Assembly (NCBI RefSeq): GCF_044987625.1
Contig: NZ_JBJDSB010000002.1
Location: 124,001 to 188,000, forward strand
DNA length: 64,000 bases
Reading direction: 5' to 3'
From: Desulfobaculum sp044987625
Lineage (GTDB): Bacteria; Desulfobacterota; Desulfovibrionia; Desulfovibrionales; Desulfovibrionaceae
The notes under the pieces were generated by a model. The model was not told the origin of the DNA, made no database searches, and saw only the letters and a program-made list of their open reading frames with translations. Made by a program: the position numbers and the translations under genes. Positions 25,982 through 34,158 of this stretch are shown here, in pieces. Within the stretch, counting starts at the first letter, position 1; each line of letters starts with the position of its first letter.

Positions 25982-28606
25982 GTGGCAATGCACAAGTTTT
26001 CGACACTGCTCAAGGACCAGCCGTCCATTCATGAATCACGCATGTCCTCCAAGGGCTATGCGGTGTGGATGGTGTGGTCCGGCGAGCTGTCCAGCGCCAT
26101 ACCTTCCACCTTCCGCGACTTTGGCGGAATGGAAGTCTCCACGGCGGAAAACCAGTCGTTGTGGTTCTTCTTTACCACCGACGTTTTCCTTGCCATGGGG
26201 CGGCTTCAGGTCTGGGCCACACTGAACGTTCTGCCTGTGTTCATTCAGGTGATCCCCACCTCGATGCAGGTAGGATTCCAGCTTGAGCAGGCGCTGTCAA
26301 TTCCTTCGGACCTTTTTGGTCAACAAACGATGCCCCCGGACGATTTTCAGGTGCTGGTGCACCCGGACTTGCGCGCCGTGGTGGAGAGCATCCCCGGCAT
26401 AACGCTGGAGGATTACGACAGAAATATCACCGGCATGGCCGCCGCCTCGTGGAAGCTCTTGCACGGCGACCCGCGCATTGGGTTCAAGTCGTCCCTTGGG
26501 TGGTATTTTATCCTGAAGCCCCTCGGCAATCCACAGGATAAAAAGTTCATAGAGGGCTGGCGCGCCTACTTCGCTGAGGTGGAGGGCATCCTCAAGCGCC
26601 TGAAGCTCAAGTATATCATCAAGGACGAGTTCCTCATTTTTTCGCTGGAGAATTTCGGCGCGCTCAAGACCTGGTGCAAGGAGATTCTCAATCTGGTGCA
26701 GCAGGTCAAAAGCAATGACGACCTCGCTTATTGGCCCACGGTTATGGCCGCGGTGGATAAGGCCGGGTACCAGTTCAATGAGGAGCTGCCCAAAAAGGTG
26801 GCGGTGGACTGGGACAAGATGGCCCCGGATTTTCCGCACATGAGCTACGCCACCGCCTTTATGCTGGGCGAGCCGTTCAAGATTAAGGACGTCAGCTACA
26901 GCTTTGAGCGCAGCCGGTTTACGGACTGGTGCTATGTGCACATGCTTGCCGACGGCGAGGAGGGGGCGAGTGGTTCTCTCCCCATGGTTATGCCCGTTGG
27001 TATGCTGGCGGGCGAGGAGCACCCGTGCTTCTACTGCGGCATGCGCAACCACACCGAGGCCGAGTGCCCCAGCAAGTCGCTGGTGAGCATGGATGCGGAA
27101 GTGTGGAAGGTTCTCGCGCACATGGACCTTGATGAAATGAACGAAGCTCTTGCGCAGGCCGGGGCGCAGATTAAGGACGATGCGGTGGCCATGCTGCCGC
27201 AGTTGCTCAAGGGCAAGGATGCGGCCTCGCACGTGACCAAGGTCATTTACGAGATGCACGCCCCCTTGCAACTGCGTATGGTGCCGCTTATTTGGCGTAG
27301 CCTCGGCAAGGAACTGCCGGGCGGACTGAACAAGCTTGCCCCGCCCGAAAGCACCACGCCCATCCGCGCCCTGACTCTGCTGCAGGAGGGGGACGCGGCG
27401 CAGGCCGAGCGTATGGCCAAGGAAGGGGCGCTGCGCAACCCGCGCGACTACCAGTACCGGACTTTGCAGGGCTTCCTTGCGCTGGAGCGCGGCGAGATAG
27501 AGCGCGCCATCAGCTTTTGGAAGGACGCCGAACTGCTGGGCGAGACCCCACTCCAGTATGCCTACCACAAATACTTGCAGGGGCGGGGCTATGAGGTGCA
27601 GGGGAACTTTGACAAGGCTATGGCCCTGTACAAGGAAGCCGGAGCCATATGCCCCCGGTGGGTGGAGCTGCGCTACAGGCAGAGCGCCTGCTTGGTGAAG
27701 ATGGGCTTCTCCGAGCATGTTGTCGGCCTGCTGGACGACATGGTGGACGAGAGCCCGCACATCTTCAACCGCATCCTCGTGGATCCGGAGATGGAGCGCG
27801 GCCACGTACAGATTATGTCCAGCCTGTGGGACCGCTGGGTCATGGCCGAGGAGGGCGCCAAGGATGCCCTTGAAAAGCTGAGTCAGTTGTCCGAGGAGCT
27901 TGACGACTGGTTTGGCAAGGACAAAGACTTCAACAAGGAAATGCAGCACCAGACCTCGGTGCTTATGGAGCTGGACGGCACCAACAACTTTGTGGTGTTC
28001 ACCCGCATCATCAAGGGCCGCATGCAGCTCGCGCGCAAGCTGAAAAATAAAATCAACGCCGAGATTAAGTTCCTTGAAAAGCAGGGGAAAACATTCCGTG
28101 AACGGCTGAAGACCATCAATGACGAAATATCATGGTTCCCGTTCCCCCGCGCCCTGCGCGAGTTCAACAAGGACTTCAACTTCTGCGTGACCAAGCTGAA
28201 CTGGATTCATCAGCAGCACTTTCAGGTGGCGCGCAACTTCCGCAAGAGCCATGAGTATTTGGACGAAGTAGAACAGAAGCTGAACCGGCTGGGCATGCGC
28301 CTTGTCACCCTGAAAATTGTGCGCGACTCCACACTGTTCGCCCTTATTTTGAGCAAGGGCTTCATGTGGCTGGAAATCATATGCCTTGGGCTGGCGCTTA
28401 TTCTGGTGCCTGCGGCGGTGTATGTGGCGGAAGTGCGCGATATGAACTGGCTGCGCGAGCTTATTCAGGGGCAGCGCTGGGCCTTGCAGAAAGGGCTGGT
28501 GATTATCCTGTCCGTGGTGGCGCTCATCCTCGCCACGTTGCGCACGGCCATTATCTTTGAAAAGCGCAAGAAGGAACTCTTTGAGCGCGCCAAAGGGCAA
28601 ACCTGA
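25982..28606 (+). CDS. Large TPR membrane protein with CCHC zinc knuckle
   Basis: An 874-residue protein of unknown function. The first 320 residues have no recognised domain. A zinc-knuckle pattern C-X2-C-X4-H-X4-C follows (Cys349, Cys352, His357, Cys362, in CFYCGMRNHTEAEC). TPR-like helical repeats occupy about 455-600 (ALTLLQEGDAAQAERMAKEG, GFLALERGEIERAISFWKDA). A charged helical segment (640-780) precedes two membrane segments (about 785-815 and 836-862), leaving the bulk in the cytoplasm. The GTG at 25982 has AGAGGA at eight bases; ATG 25988 is the alternative. It ends at the terminator 28721-28749. Confidence 0.7.
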   Translation: MAMHKFSTLLKDQPSIHESRMSSKGYAVWMVWSGELSSAIPSTFRDFGGMEVSTAENQSLWFFFTTDVFLAMGRLQVWATLNVLPVFIQVIPTSMQVGFQLEQALSIPSDLFGQQTMPPDDFQVLVHPDLRAVVESIPGITLEDYDRNITGMAAASWKLLHGDPRIGFKSSLGWYFILKPLGNPQDKKFIEGWRAYFAEVEGILKRLKLKYIIKDEFLIFSLENFGALKTWCKEILNLVQQVKSNDDLAYWPTVMAAVDKAGYQFNEELPKKVAVDWDKMAPDFPHMSYATAFMLGEPFKIKDVSYSFERSRFTDWCYVHMLADGEEGASGSLPMVMPVGMLAGEEHPCFYCGMRNHTEAECPSKSLVSMDAEVWKVLAHMDLDEMNEALAQAGAQIKDDAVAMLPQLLKGKDAASHVTKVIYEMHAPLQLRMVPLIWRSLGKELPGGLNKLAPPESTTPIRALTLLQEGDAAQAERMAKEGALRNPRDYQYRTLQGFLALERGEIERAISFWKDAELLGETPLQYAYHKYLQGRGYEVQGNFDKAMALYKEAGAICPRWVELRYRQSACLVKMGFSEHVVGLLDDMVDESPHIFNRILVDPEMERGHVQIMSSLWDRWVMAEEGAKDALEKLSQLSEELDDWFGKDKDFNKEMQHQTSVLMELDGTNNFVVFTRIIKGRMQLARKLKNKINAEIKFLEKQGKTFRERLKTINDEISWFPFPRALREFNKDFNFCVTKLNWIHQQHFQVARNFRKSHEYLDEVEQKLNRLGMRLVTLKIVRDSTLFALILSKGFMWLEIICLGLALILVPAAVYVAEVRDMNWLRELIQGQRWALQKGLVIILSVVALILATLRTAIIFEKRKKELFERAKGQT

Positions 28607-28720
28607 CCCTGTGGCCGAAATGGCCATAATGGCGCGCCTGCGCCGAAATTCCGGGTGGATTTCGGCATGGTTTCGGCGCGCTGCATGTGGCGCGCTGGCG
28701 TCATGCGAGTTGCGTTATGG

Positions 28721-28749
28721 GCGCCGTCCTCTGGGGCGGCGCTTTTTTT
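28721..28749 (+). terminator. Intrinsic terminator after the TPR membrane protein
   Basis: GCGCCGTCC / GGGCGGCGC stem (one G-T pair) with a short loop and seven T. The repeat element copy 3 begins directly after it. Confidence 0.8.
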
Positions 28750-28750
28750 G

Positions 28751-29050
28751 CTCCGCAGGGTTAAGGGCCGAGGGCCCTTAACGATCCCATTTATACGCCA
28801 GTGTGATGTTCCAGACACGCGGCCTCTATCCGGCCCCAGCAACGGCGCCACATCCACGCGGGCAACCGCCCACACAGGAGGCAAAGCCCACCCACCCCTT
28901 TTCGGGCTGGTTTCCAGCCCGAAAATATCGGGATTCTTAAGGGGCGTTGCTATCTTGATCTCTAAGCCCCTTCGTCCTTTCAGGCCGAACGGACTAAGAG
29001 CTCAAGTCATCGGAGATAACCTCTTGAACCCGGCGTTACGACCACGTCGT
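28751..29050 (-). repeat. Dispersed non-coding repeat, copy 3 (inverted, diverged)
   Basis: Read on the minus strand it begins GGTCGTAACGCCGGGTTCAA and ends CCTGCGGAGC, like the tandem copies at 39810 and 40081. It has the shared block CTTAAGAATCCCGA, a perfect hairpin TTTTCGGGCTGG/CCAGCCCGAAAA, GGGGTGGGTG, and a hairpin TTAAGGGCC/GGCCCTTAA. Between these blocks it differs substantially, so only the structured parts are conserved. No gene is supported in it. Confidence 0.7.
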
Positions 29051-29082
29051 CTACGCCGCTCACGCTGGTGGGCATAGGGCGC

Positions 29083-29113
29083 AAAAAAAGGCGGAAGCAA
29101 AAGCTTCCGCCTT
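29083..29113 (-). terminator. Intrinsic terminator of dsrC
   Basis: An 11-bp perfect stem (AAGGCGGAAGC/GCTTCCGCCTT) with a 4-base loop and seven T on the minus strand, 24 bases past the dsrC stop. Confidence 0.92.
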
Positions 29114-29137
29114 ATAAGGCCAAATCGATGTGTCGAT

Positions 29138-29455
29138 TTAGACGCAGCCGGTGGGCTTGGGCAGGCCGGCCATCTTACAGGCTCCCTTACCGGGTCCGGA
29201 GGGGAACAGCTCGTAGATGTGCTTCAGCTTGAAGCCAGTCACCTTGGAGAGAATGCGGACCATCGGGGCGATGCCGTTCTTCTTGTAGTAGTCCTGCAGG
29301 AAGTCGATGACCTTCTGGTGCTCGTCGGTGAGGTCTTTGATGCCCTCGGATTCCTTAACGTACTCAACCCACTCGGGGCTCCAGTCTTCAAAACGCTGAA
29401 GGAAACCGTCTTCGTCGACTTCGAAGTTTTTACCCTGGAATTCAACAGTAGCCAT
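29138..29455 (-). CDS. dsrC: DsrC, sulfur carrier of dissimilatory sulfite reduction
   Basis: DsrC accepts sulfur from dissimilatory sulfite reductase as a trisulfide between its two C-terminal cysteines and is reduced by the DsrMKJOP membrane complex. The 105-residue product ends CKMAGLPKPTGCV: Cys93 and the penultimate Cys104 are both present in the C-X10-C spacing required for function. GGAGGAC precedes the ATG at 29455. It is a single transcript unit with its own promoter (29608-29637) and terminator, which fits a highly expressed protein. The dsrAB genes are not in the window, as is common because dsrC is often unlinked. Confidence 0.97.
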   Translation of the reverse strand: MATVEFQGKNFEVDEDGFLQRFEDWSPEWVEYVKESEGIKDLTDEHQKVIDFLQDYYKKNGIAPMVRILSKVTGFKLKHIYELFPSGPGKGACKMAGLPKPTGCV

Positions 29456-29607
29456 GTTTCGTCCTCCTTAGGATGGTTACGAACGATAACCGTTCCTGCG
29501 CATCTCCTCAAATCAAGCGGAAGTGGGAGATACACGCCTATAGTAAGCAGCGATCCGCTGCTCAACTGCTAGATAACCGGCGTTCAGCCGTGCGTAAAAC
29601 TCGGCGG

Positions 29608-29637
29608 AGTCTACGACCACGCATTCTTTTTTGTCAA
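29608..29637 (-). promoter_or_regulatory. Probable sigma-70 promoter of dsrC
   Basis: On the minus strand a perfect TTGACA, 18 bases, TAGACT. The leader would be about 145 bases and contains a 7-bp hairpin (AGCAGCG/CGCTGCT, 29546-29562). Confidence 0.5.
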
Positions 29638-29695
29638 TCCTTTTCGGACACAAATCGAGTTGAACTCTGCATGGTTGTAGGTCCCAAAAGTCTGC

Positions 29696-31426
29696 TTACC
29701 CACCAGTGAGAATCTCGTCAAGATGGGTTTTGGCAAACTCCAGTTGGGGGTCCAGTTCAAGGGCGCTGGCAAGGCAATGAATCGCCTCGTCGGTGCTGCC
29801 GAGATTCTTGTAACAAATGCCAAGATTTGCAAGGTCCATCGCCGATCCGCTGTCCAGATCAAGGGCGGCCTTAAAGTCCGAAATGGCGTCGGCGTAGGCT
29901 TCGCGCTTAAAGCGTGTAACGCCGCGAAGGTTGAAGTATTCCTTCACCTCCGGGCAGTGCTCAATAGCGCGGTCCAGATGCGGCTCCGCGCCGGAGAAGT
30001 CACCGGACTGCGTGAGGGCGTAGGCCTGATAGAAGGCCGCAAGGCCCTTGTCGTCCGCGCTGTGCTGGCGCGGTTCGGCTTCGGCAAACAGCGTGGCTGC
30101 GCCGTCCGTATCGCCCATGCGCAGGCGGATGAGCGCCTCGAAAAACGGCAGAAAGTGCGCGCCGGGGTACACGGCTTCCAGCACGGCCAGTCCGGCGAGG
30201 GCGTCATCCAGCTCCGCGTCCTCGGCAAGGATGCGGCCCACGAACAGGCCAATGCTGGCTTCGGGCGTGCGCTCGCGGAACAGGAAGCCGGGCACGAAGC
30301 TGTAGTTGGAGGGGATGCCGAGGGTCTCCTGCTGAGTGGACACGCTGTACAGAGGATGTCCCTTGGCCTTCAGCCCCGCGCAGAGGTTCTTCAGCTCTGT
30401 GGCGATGTCGTCGGCCTCGATGCTGGGCAGGTCGGACAGGGGAATGGTCTCCCCGGCGGTGATGTGCGCGGTGTCCTCAATGCGGAGATATTTGGGCAGG
30501 CCGGATGCCTCGTAGTTGGCGCCGGTTTCAAAATCGCCGGCGAGCTGGGCGACCTCGGTCAGGGCGCGGATGGCGGCCTTGGCCGGGGAGGCTGCGGTGC
30601 CGGCGGTGTAGACAATCTCGCTGGAGTCCGGGAAGGTTTTGGGATCGTAGGCCAGCGCGGCCACCGTGGGCACGGGCATGCCAAAGCTCATATCCTTGAG
30701 CCAGAACGCGATGCCATTGTCATGGAAGGCCGCAACAAGCTCGGCCAGGACGGGATCGTCCGAGGAGTCCGGATCAATGGTCGCCATGGTGGGGGTTGTG
30801 CGGTCCGCAATGGTGCAGACGTGGCGCTCCACCAGTTCGCAGCCGCCCTGCAGGATGGACTCGGCAAAGGTGTTGCCCGCGCTGGAGCCGTTGAACTCGT
30901 TGAGCTTTTTGAACCAGTCGAGCGGGACGTAGACTTCGCGGCCATCCAGAACGTCCGTGGCCGGGTAGAAGCGCCAGCGCACAAGGTCCATCACGGTGCG
31001 CGCGTCGTCCGGGCTGATGCTGTCCCCGGCGGAGGCAATGATTTCCTCAATCGGAATGACCTGACCGGGCCACTTGGCTTCGGCTTCGGACAGAGTGAGT
31101 TTTTCAAACTGCTCTTCGGTGTTCCAGAAGGAAAAGAAGCTGTAGCGCTCCGTGAGTTCCATCAGCGCCGAGGCTTCGGCCTGAATGGGGGATGCGCCCT
31201 TGCCCATCTGCTTGCGCGTGGGCATGACGCCGCGCGCGGCGTCGCCGCACAGGCTCATATAGACGGGAATGCCAAGGCGGCCGGTGTCGATGCGCCGGAC
31301 CTCGGCCAGAATGTCCGCACCAAAAGCGCCGAGGCGCTCCTTCACGCGGGAGACGGTTTCTTCGGGCGGGCAGGCTTTGTCCTGCTCGCGGGAATAGGCC
31401 TTGGGGCAACTGGTGATATCAATCAT
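29696..31426 (-). CDS. YcaO-domain protein with C-terminal TPR
   Basis: A 576-residue YcaO protein. The ATP-binding YcaO core occupies about 1-370 (GKGASPIQAEASALMELTERYS, NTFAESILQGGCELVERHVC, GTAASPAKAAIRALTEVAQ); TPR-like repeats fill the rest (EYFNLRGVTRFKREAYADAI, NLGICYKNLGSTDEAIHCL). This arrangement resembles E. coli YcaO, which supports RimO-dependent methylthiolation of ribosomal protein S12, rather than peptide cyclodehydratases. The ATG at 31426 lacks a good site; an alternative TTG at 31435 overlaps the methyltransferase stop. It lies between the methyltransferase and dsrC. Confidence 0.85.
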   Translation of the reverse strand: MIDITSCPKAYSREQDKACPPEETVSRVKERLGAFGADILAEVRRIDTGRLGIPVYMSLCGDAARGVMPTRKQMGKGASPIQAEASALMELTERYSFFSFWNTEEQFEKLTLSEAEAKWPGQVIPIEEIIASAGDSISPDDARTVMDLVRWRFYPATDVLDGREVYVPLDWFKKLNEFNGSSAGNTFAESILQGGCELVERHVCTIADRTTPTMATIDPDSSDDPVLAELVAAFHDNGIAFWLKDMSFGMPVPTVAALAYDPKTFPDSSEIVYTAGTAASPAKAAIRALTEVAQLAGDFETGANYEASGLPKYLRIEDTAHITAGETIPLSDLPSIEADDIATELKNLCAGLKAKGHPLYSVSTQQETLGIPSNYSFVPGFLFRERTPEASIGLFVGRILAEDAELDDALAGLAVLEAVYPGAHFLPFFEALIRLRMGDTDGAATLFAEAEPRQHSADDKGLAAFYQAYALTQSGDFSGAEPHLDRAIEHCPEVKEYFNLRGVTRFKREAYADAISDFKAALDLDSGSAMDLANLGICYKNLGSTDEAIHCLASALELDPQLEFAKTHLDEILTGG

Positions 31427-31431
31427 GGGCG

Positions 31432-32169
31432 TCAACCGACCTGTTTGCGCGGTTTAAAGCGGTGGATGGAGCACAGGTGCTTTTCATCCTCGCCGTTTTC
31501 TCCGGTCATTTTGCAGCCGACGGTTTTTTCAGCGGAGTGGAATTCCTTGTCGGCCAGCTTGAAGAAGCGCACGGACTTGCGGTTGAAGCTCCGGCTGAGG
31601 ATAACCTCGGCCTGCGCGGTGGGCGCAATGTGGGCCTGCATGAATTTCACCAGCCCGCGGTGGAGCTTTTCGACGTAGAGCACCTCGGACCCGACGATGT
31701 AGTCGAAGCGCTTGCCGAGCCTGTCCGTGGAAAAATCCGCGTACTGTACGCTGACGCGGTCCGCAAGCCCGTTTTTGAGGGCGTTGATGCGGGCAAAGAG
31801 CAAGGCGTCGGGCGAAATGTCGGTAATGGTGGTGGAAAATCCGCACTTTGCGGCAAAAAGACCGCAGATGCCAACGCCGCCGCCAATTTCCAAAAGTTCT
31901 GCGCCTTCGTCACAGGGCAGGGTGCAGATGAAGTGCGACAGCAGCATGGAAGCGGGCCACACCTTGGCCCAGAAGGGCAGGTCCAGTCCGTCCTTGGGCG
32001 CGGAGCTGGAGATGCGTTCCACATATTCGGCCATATTGGCGATTTGCAGGATATCAAGGGTGTGGTTTCCGGCGGACACGGGTTCAAAACGGACCTCGTA
32101 GCGCTGGCTCGCGATGTCGAGCAGTTCTTCGAGGGACGCGTCCGGGGAGAAGGGGAGGGAGCTGGGCAT
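31432..32169 (-). CDS. Class I SAM-dependent methyltransferase (methyltransferase 16-like)
   Basis: A 245-residue methyltransferase. Motif I is LLEIGGGVGICGLFAAKCG, followed by TTITDISPDALLFARINA and FDYIVGSEVLYVEK (the YVEK/region IV). The WPASMLLSHF segment before motif I is typical of the family that methylates protein lysines or small amines. A strong AAGGAGG precedes the ATG at 32169. The stop overlaps or abuts the YcaO gene, so both belong to one transcript. The substrate is unknown. Confidence 0.85.
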   Translation of the reverse strand: MPSSLPFSPDASLEELLDIASQRYEVRFEPVSAGNHTLDILQIANMAEYVERISSSAPKDGLDLPFWAKVWPASMLLSHFICTLPCDEGAELLEIGGGVGICGLFAAKCGFSTTITDISPDALLFARINALKNGLADRVSVQYADFSTDRLGKRFDYIVGSEVLYVEKLHRGLVKFMQAHIAPTAQAEVILSRSFNRKSVRFFKLADKEFHSAEKTVGCKMTGENGEDEKHLCSIHRFKPRKQVG

Positions 32170-32222
32170 TCGGCCTCCTTAATCTGGCTGGGGCAGGCGC
32201 GGCGTGCGCCCGCCGTGAAGGC

Positions 32223-32256
32223 AAAAAAAAAGCCGGCCCAAAAAGGCCGGCTTTTA
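32223..32256 (-). terminator. Terminator of the tRNA-Cys/tRNA-Gly transcript
   Basis: AGCCGGCC/GGCCGGCT stem with a 6-base loop; T-rich on the minus strand. It sits eight bases past the tRNA-Gly CCA. Confidence 0.85.
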
Positions 32257-32263
32257 TGATCGG

Positions 32264-32344
<81 letters not shown>

Positions 32345-32345
32345 T

Positions 32346-32420
<75 letters not shown>

Positions 32421-32439
32421 TCATCAACCGAGGAGTTAG

Positions 32440-32468
32440 CGTATAGTCCGTGTAAAAGCATCAGTCAA
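32440..32468 (-). promoter_or_regulatory. Sigma-70 promoter of tRNA-Cys/tRNA-Gly
   Basis: On the minus strand TTGACT, 17 bases, TATACG. The predicted start lies about 12 bases before tRNA-Cys. Confidence 0.7.
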
Positions 32469-32597
32469 TGCCTTTTTTCTCCGGCGTGAAGAACGCCAAC
32501 CCCGGTGAGGAGCCTACCCCGAGCCGCGCTGCATGGCAAGGGTGCCATACGCCCGGTTGGGGCGGTGAAACATCGTGTTACCGATGTTGGTGTTTTC

Positions 32598-32674
<77 letters not shown>

Positions 32675-32710
32675 TCGTTTGAAAGAGCCGCCGTCGTTGC
32701 GGTGAGGAGG

Positions 32711-32739
32711 TGTCTATGCAAACTCGGGACTGCTGTCAA
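32711..32739 (-). promoter_or_regulatory. Sigma-70 promoter of tRNA-Gly copy 3
   Basis: On the minus strand a perfect TTGACA, 17 bases, TAGACA; the leader to the tRNA is about 30 bases. Confidence 0.7.
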
Positions 32740-32758
32740 CAGGGAATTTTTAAAAAGT

Positions 32759-33523
32759 TCATTTTTCCTGTGATTTTTCCCAGACAAGGCCGCGCACTCC
32801 GCCGAGGCGTTTGAAGGGTTTGCCCGCCTCTATACCGCGGAAGGCGTCCTCGGTCTTTTCCACAACCGCCCCGGCAATGGCGCTGACGCCCATATCAAAT
32901 AGAACAGACGAAAAGGGCGTGCTGGGGCCAAGTAAGAGTATATAGGCGTCCGGACGGCAGTGGGACAGCAGTTCCGGCAGGGTGCCGTTGAGCAGGGTGG
33001 TGCCGGTTATGGCCACGCAGTCCGCCTGCGGCAGAACCGTGGGCGCGGCTGTGGCGGGCAGGTCGCCGGGGCGCGGGGACAGCTCAAGAACGGAGAACGC
33101 GGCAAAGAGACCATCCTCCTGAGCCATGCGCTCCACAAAGGGGAAATGCCCCACGACGGCAACGCGCCGTCCACGCCCGTGTTCGCGGATGAGGTCTTGC
33201 CCTTTGCGCTGGCTGGAGGCCTGCGGCACGGGCAGCAGGGCGTTTACCGCCGCGAGAGCGAGGGAGCGGTATTGCGGGTGGGGCAGGTCCGTCTGCGGCG
33301 TGGCAAGATGGGCGGCCATGGCGTGGAGCGTACCCGGCAGGGCGTCCGGCAGTGGCGCAAGGGCTGCGGCCCCGCCTGGGGCGTGTTGGTCCACGCGTGA
33401 GGCAATGCCGGCCCGGCGGCCCAAAACCCCCACCATGTGGGATCCGATGACGGACCGGGCGAGCGGAGCGTCTGGCTCGGCCGTGGCGGAAGCGACAATT
33501 TGATCAAGAAAATTGGTGTTCAT
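32759..33523 (-). CDS. DUF364 / DUF4213 protein (putative heavy-metal chelation)
   Basis: A 254-residue protein. The N-terminal DUF4213-like part has IGSHMVGVLGRRAGIASRV, the C-terminal DUF364 part VAVVGHFPFVERM, LELSPRPGDLPATAAPTVLPQAD and LLLGPSTPFSSVLFDMGVSAIAGAVV. The family is annotated from structure as putative metal binding, but a function has not been shown. It is a single gene facing dksA with its start near 33523 behind GGAG. The promoter of tRNA-Gly copy 3 lies just after its stop, so it is transcribed toward a tRNA. Confidence 0.8.
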   Translation of the reverse strand: MNTNFLDQIVASATAEPDAPLARSVIGSHMVGVLGRRAGIASRVDQHAPGGAAALAPLPDALPGTLHAMAAHLATPQTDLPHPQYRSLALAAVNALLPVPQASSQRKGQDLIREHGRGRRVAVVGHFPFVERMAQEDGLFAAFSVLELSPRPGDLPATAAPTVLPQADCVAITGTTLLNGTLPELLSHCRPDAYILLLGPSTPFSSVLFDMGVSAIAGAVVEKTEDAFRGIEAGKPFKRLGGVRGLVWEKSQEK

Positions 33524-33647
33524 TCTTGCATTCTCCGGAGCAGAAAGTAATATCTGTAACGATTGGACATACGTCTGCCCACACGGGATTGCAAGGTGGC
33601 GCGCGTCGCGGCCTGGGGGGACGAACCCGCGAAATGCGTCATCAATG

Positions 33648-33676
33648 CTTTACTTTTCATTGCTTCCTGTTATATG
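33648..33676 (+). promoter_or_regulatory. Possible promoter of dksA
   Basis: CTTTAC, 17 bases, TATATG. The -35 box is poor; the -10 box is good. Confidence 0.3.
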
Positions 33677-33745
33677 CACTCGTCTTCAATCCCGCACGTT
33701 CCGCATCGGAACCGCCAGTGGACAGCCAAGCTCGGAGGGTTGATC

Positions 33746-34108
33746 ATGGATCAGAAAGATATCGAGATGTTCCGCACCCGGCTCAATCAAATGCTGGATG
33801 ACATCCTGCGTAAGGGTGAGGAAACCATAGTCGACATGACGGACGAACATGAAAGCTATGCGGACCCGGCAGACCGCGCCACTGCGGAATCCGACCGCTC
33901 GTTTACCTTGCGCCTTCGCGACCGCGAACGCAAACTCATCAAAAAGATCCAGGCGGCTATTGGACGCATTGAGGACGGTACCTTCGGTGAATGCGAGGAA
34001 TGCGGCGAGGAAATCGGCGTACCCCGTTTGAAGGCCCGCCCTGTGACCACGCTGTGCATTAATTGCAAGAGCCGTCAGGAAGAAGAGGAAAAAGTGCGCG
34101 GGGATTAA
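33746..34108 (+). CDS. dksA: DksA/TraR-family RNA polymerase-binding transcription factor
   Basis: DksA inserts its coiled coil in the secondary channel of RNA polymerase and with ppGpp sets ribosomal and amino-acid promoter activity. The 120-residue product has the acidic-tip helical hairpin (ESYADPADRATAESDRS), and a complete zinc finger: CEEC 17 residues before CINC, with GEEIGVPRLKARP between. The ATG at 33746 has GGAGG. A frame starting at 33563 is rejected: the first 61 residues show no dksA similarity. It starts a pair with the RqcH-like gene. Confidence 0.93.
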   Translation: MDQKDIEMFRTRLNQMLDDILRKGEETIVDMTDEHESYADPADRATAESDRSFTLRLRDRERKLIKKIQAAIGRIEDGTFGECEECGEEIGVPRLKARPVTTLCINCKSRQEEEEKVRGD

Positions 34109-34158
34109 GCCCTTAGTCCCCGGGCTGTGCGCGGGCACGACTCCCGCGCGTCATTCAT

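Noticed and set aside
29723..31678. A plus-strand open frame of 651 codons opposite the YcaO gene
   Set aside because: Antisense to a recognisable YcaO-TPR gene; Gly/Ala/Arg-rich with no domain.
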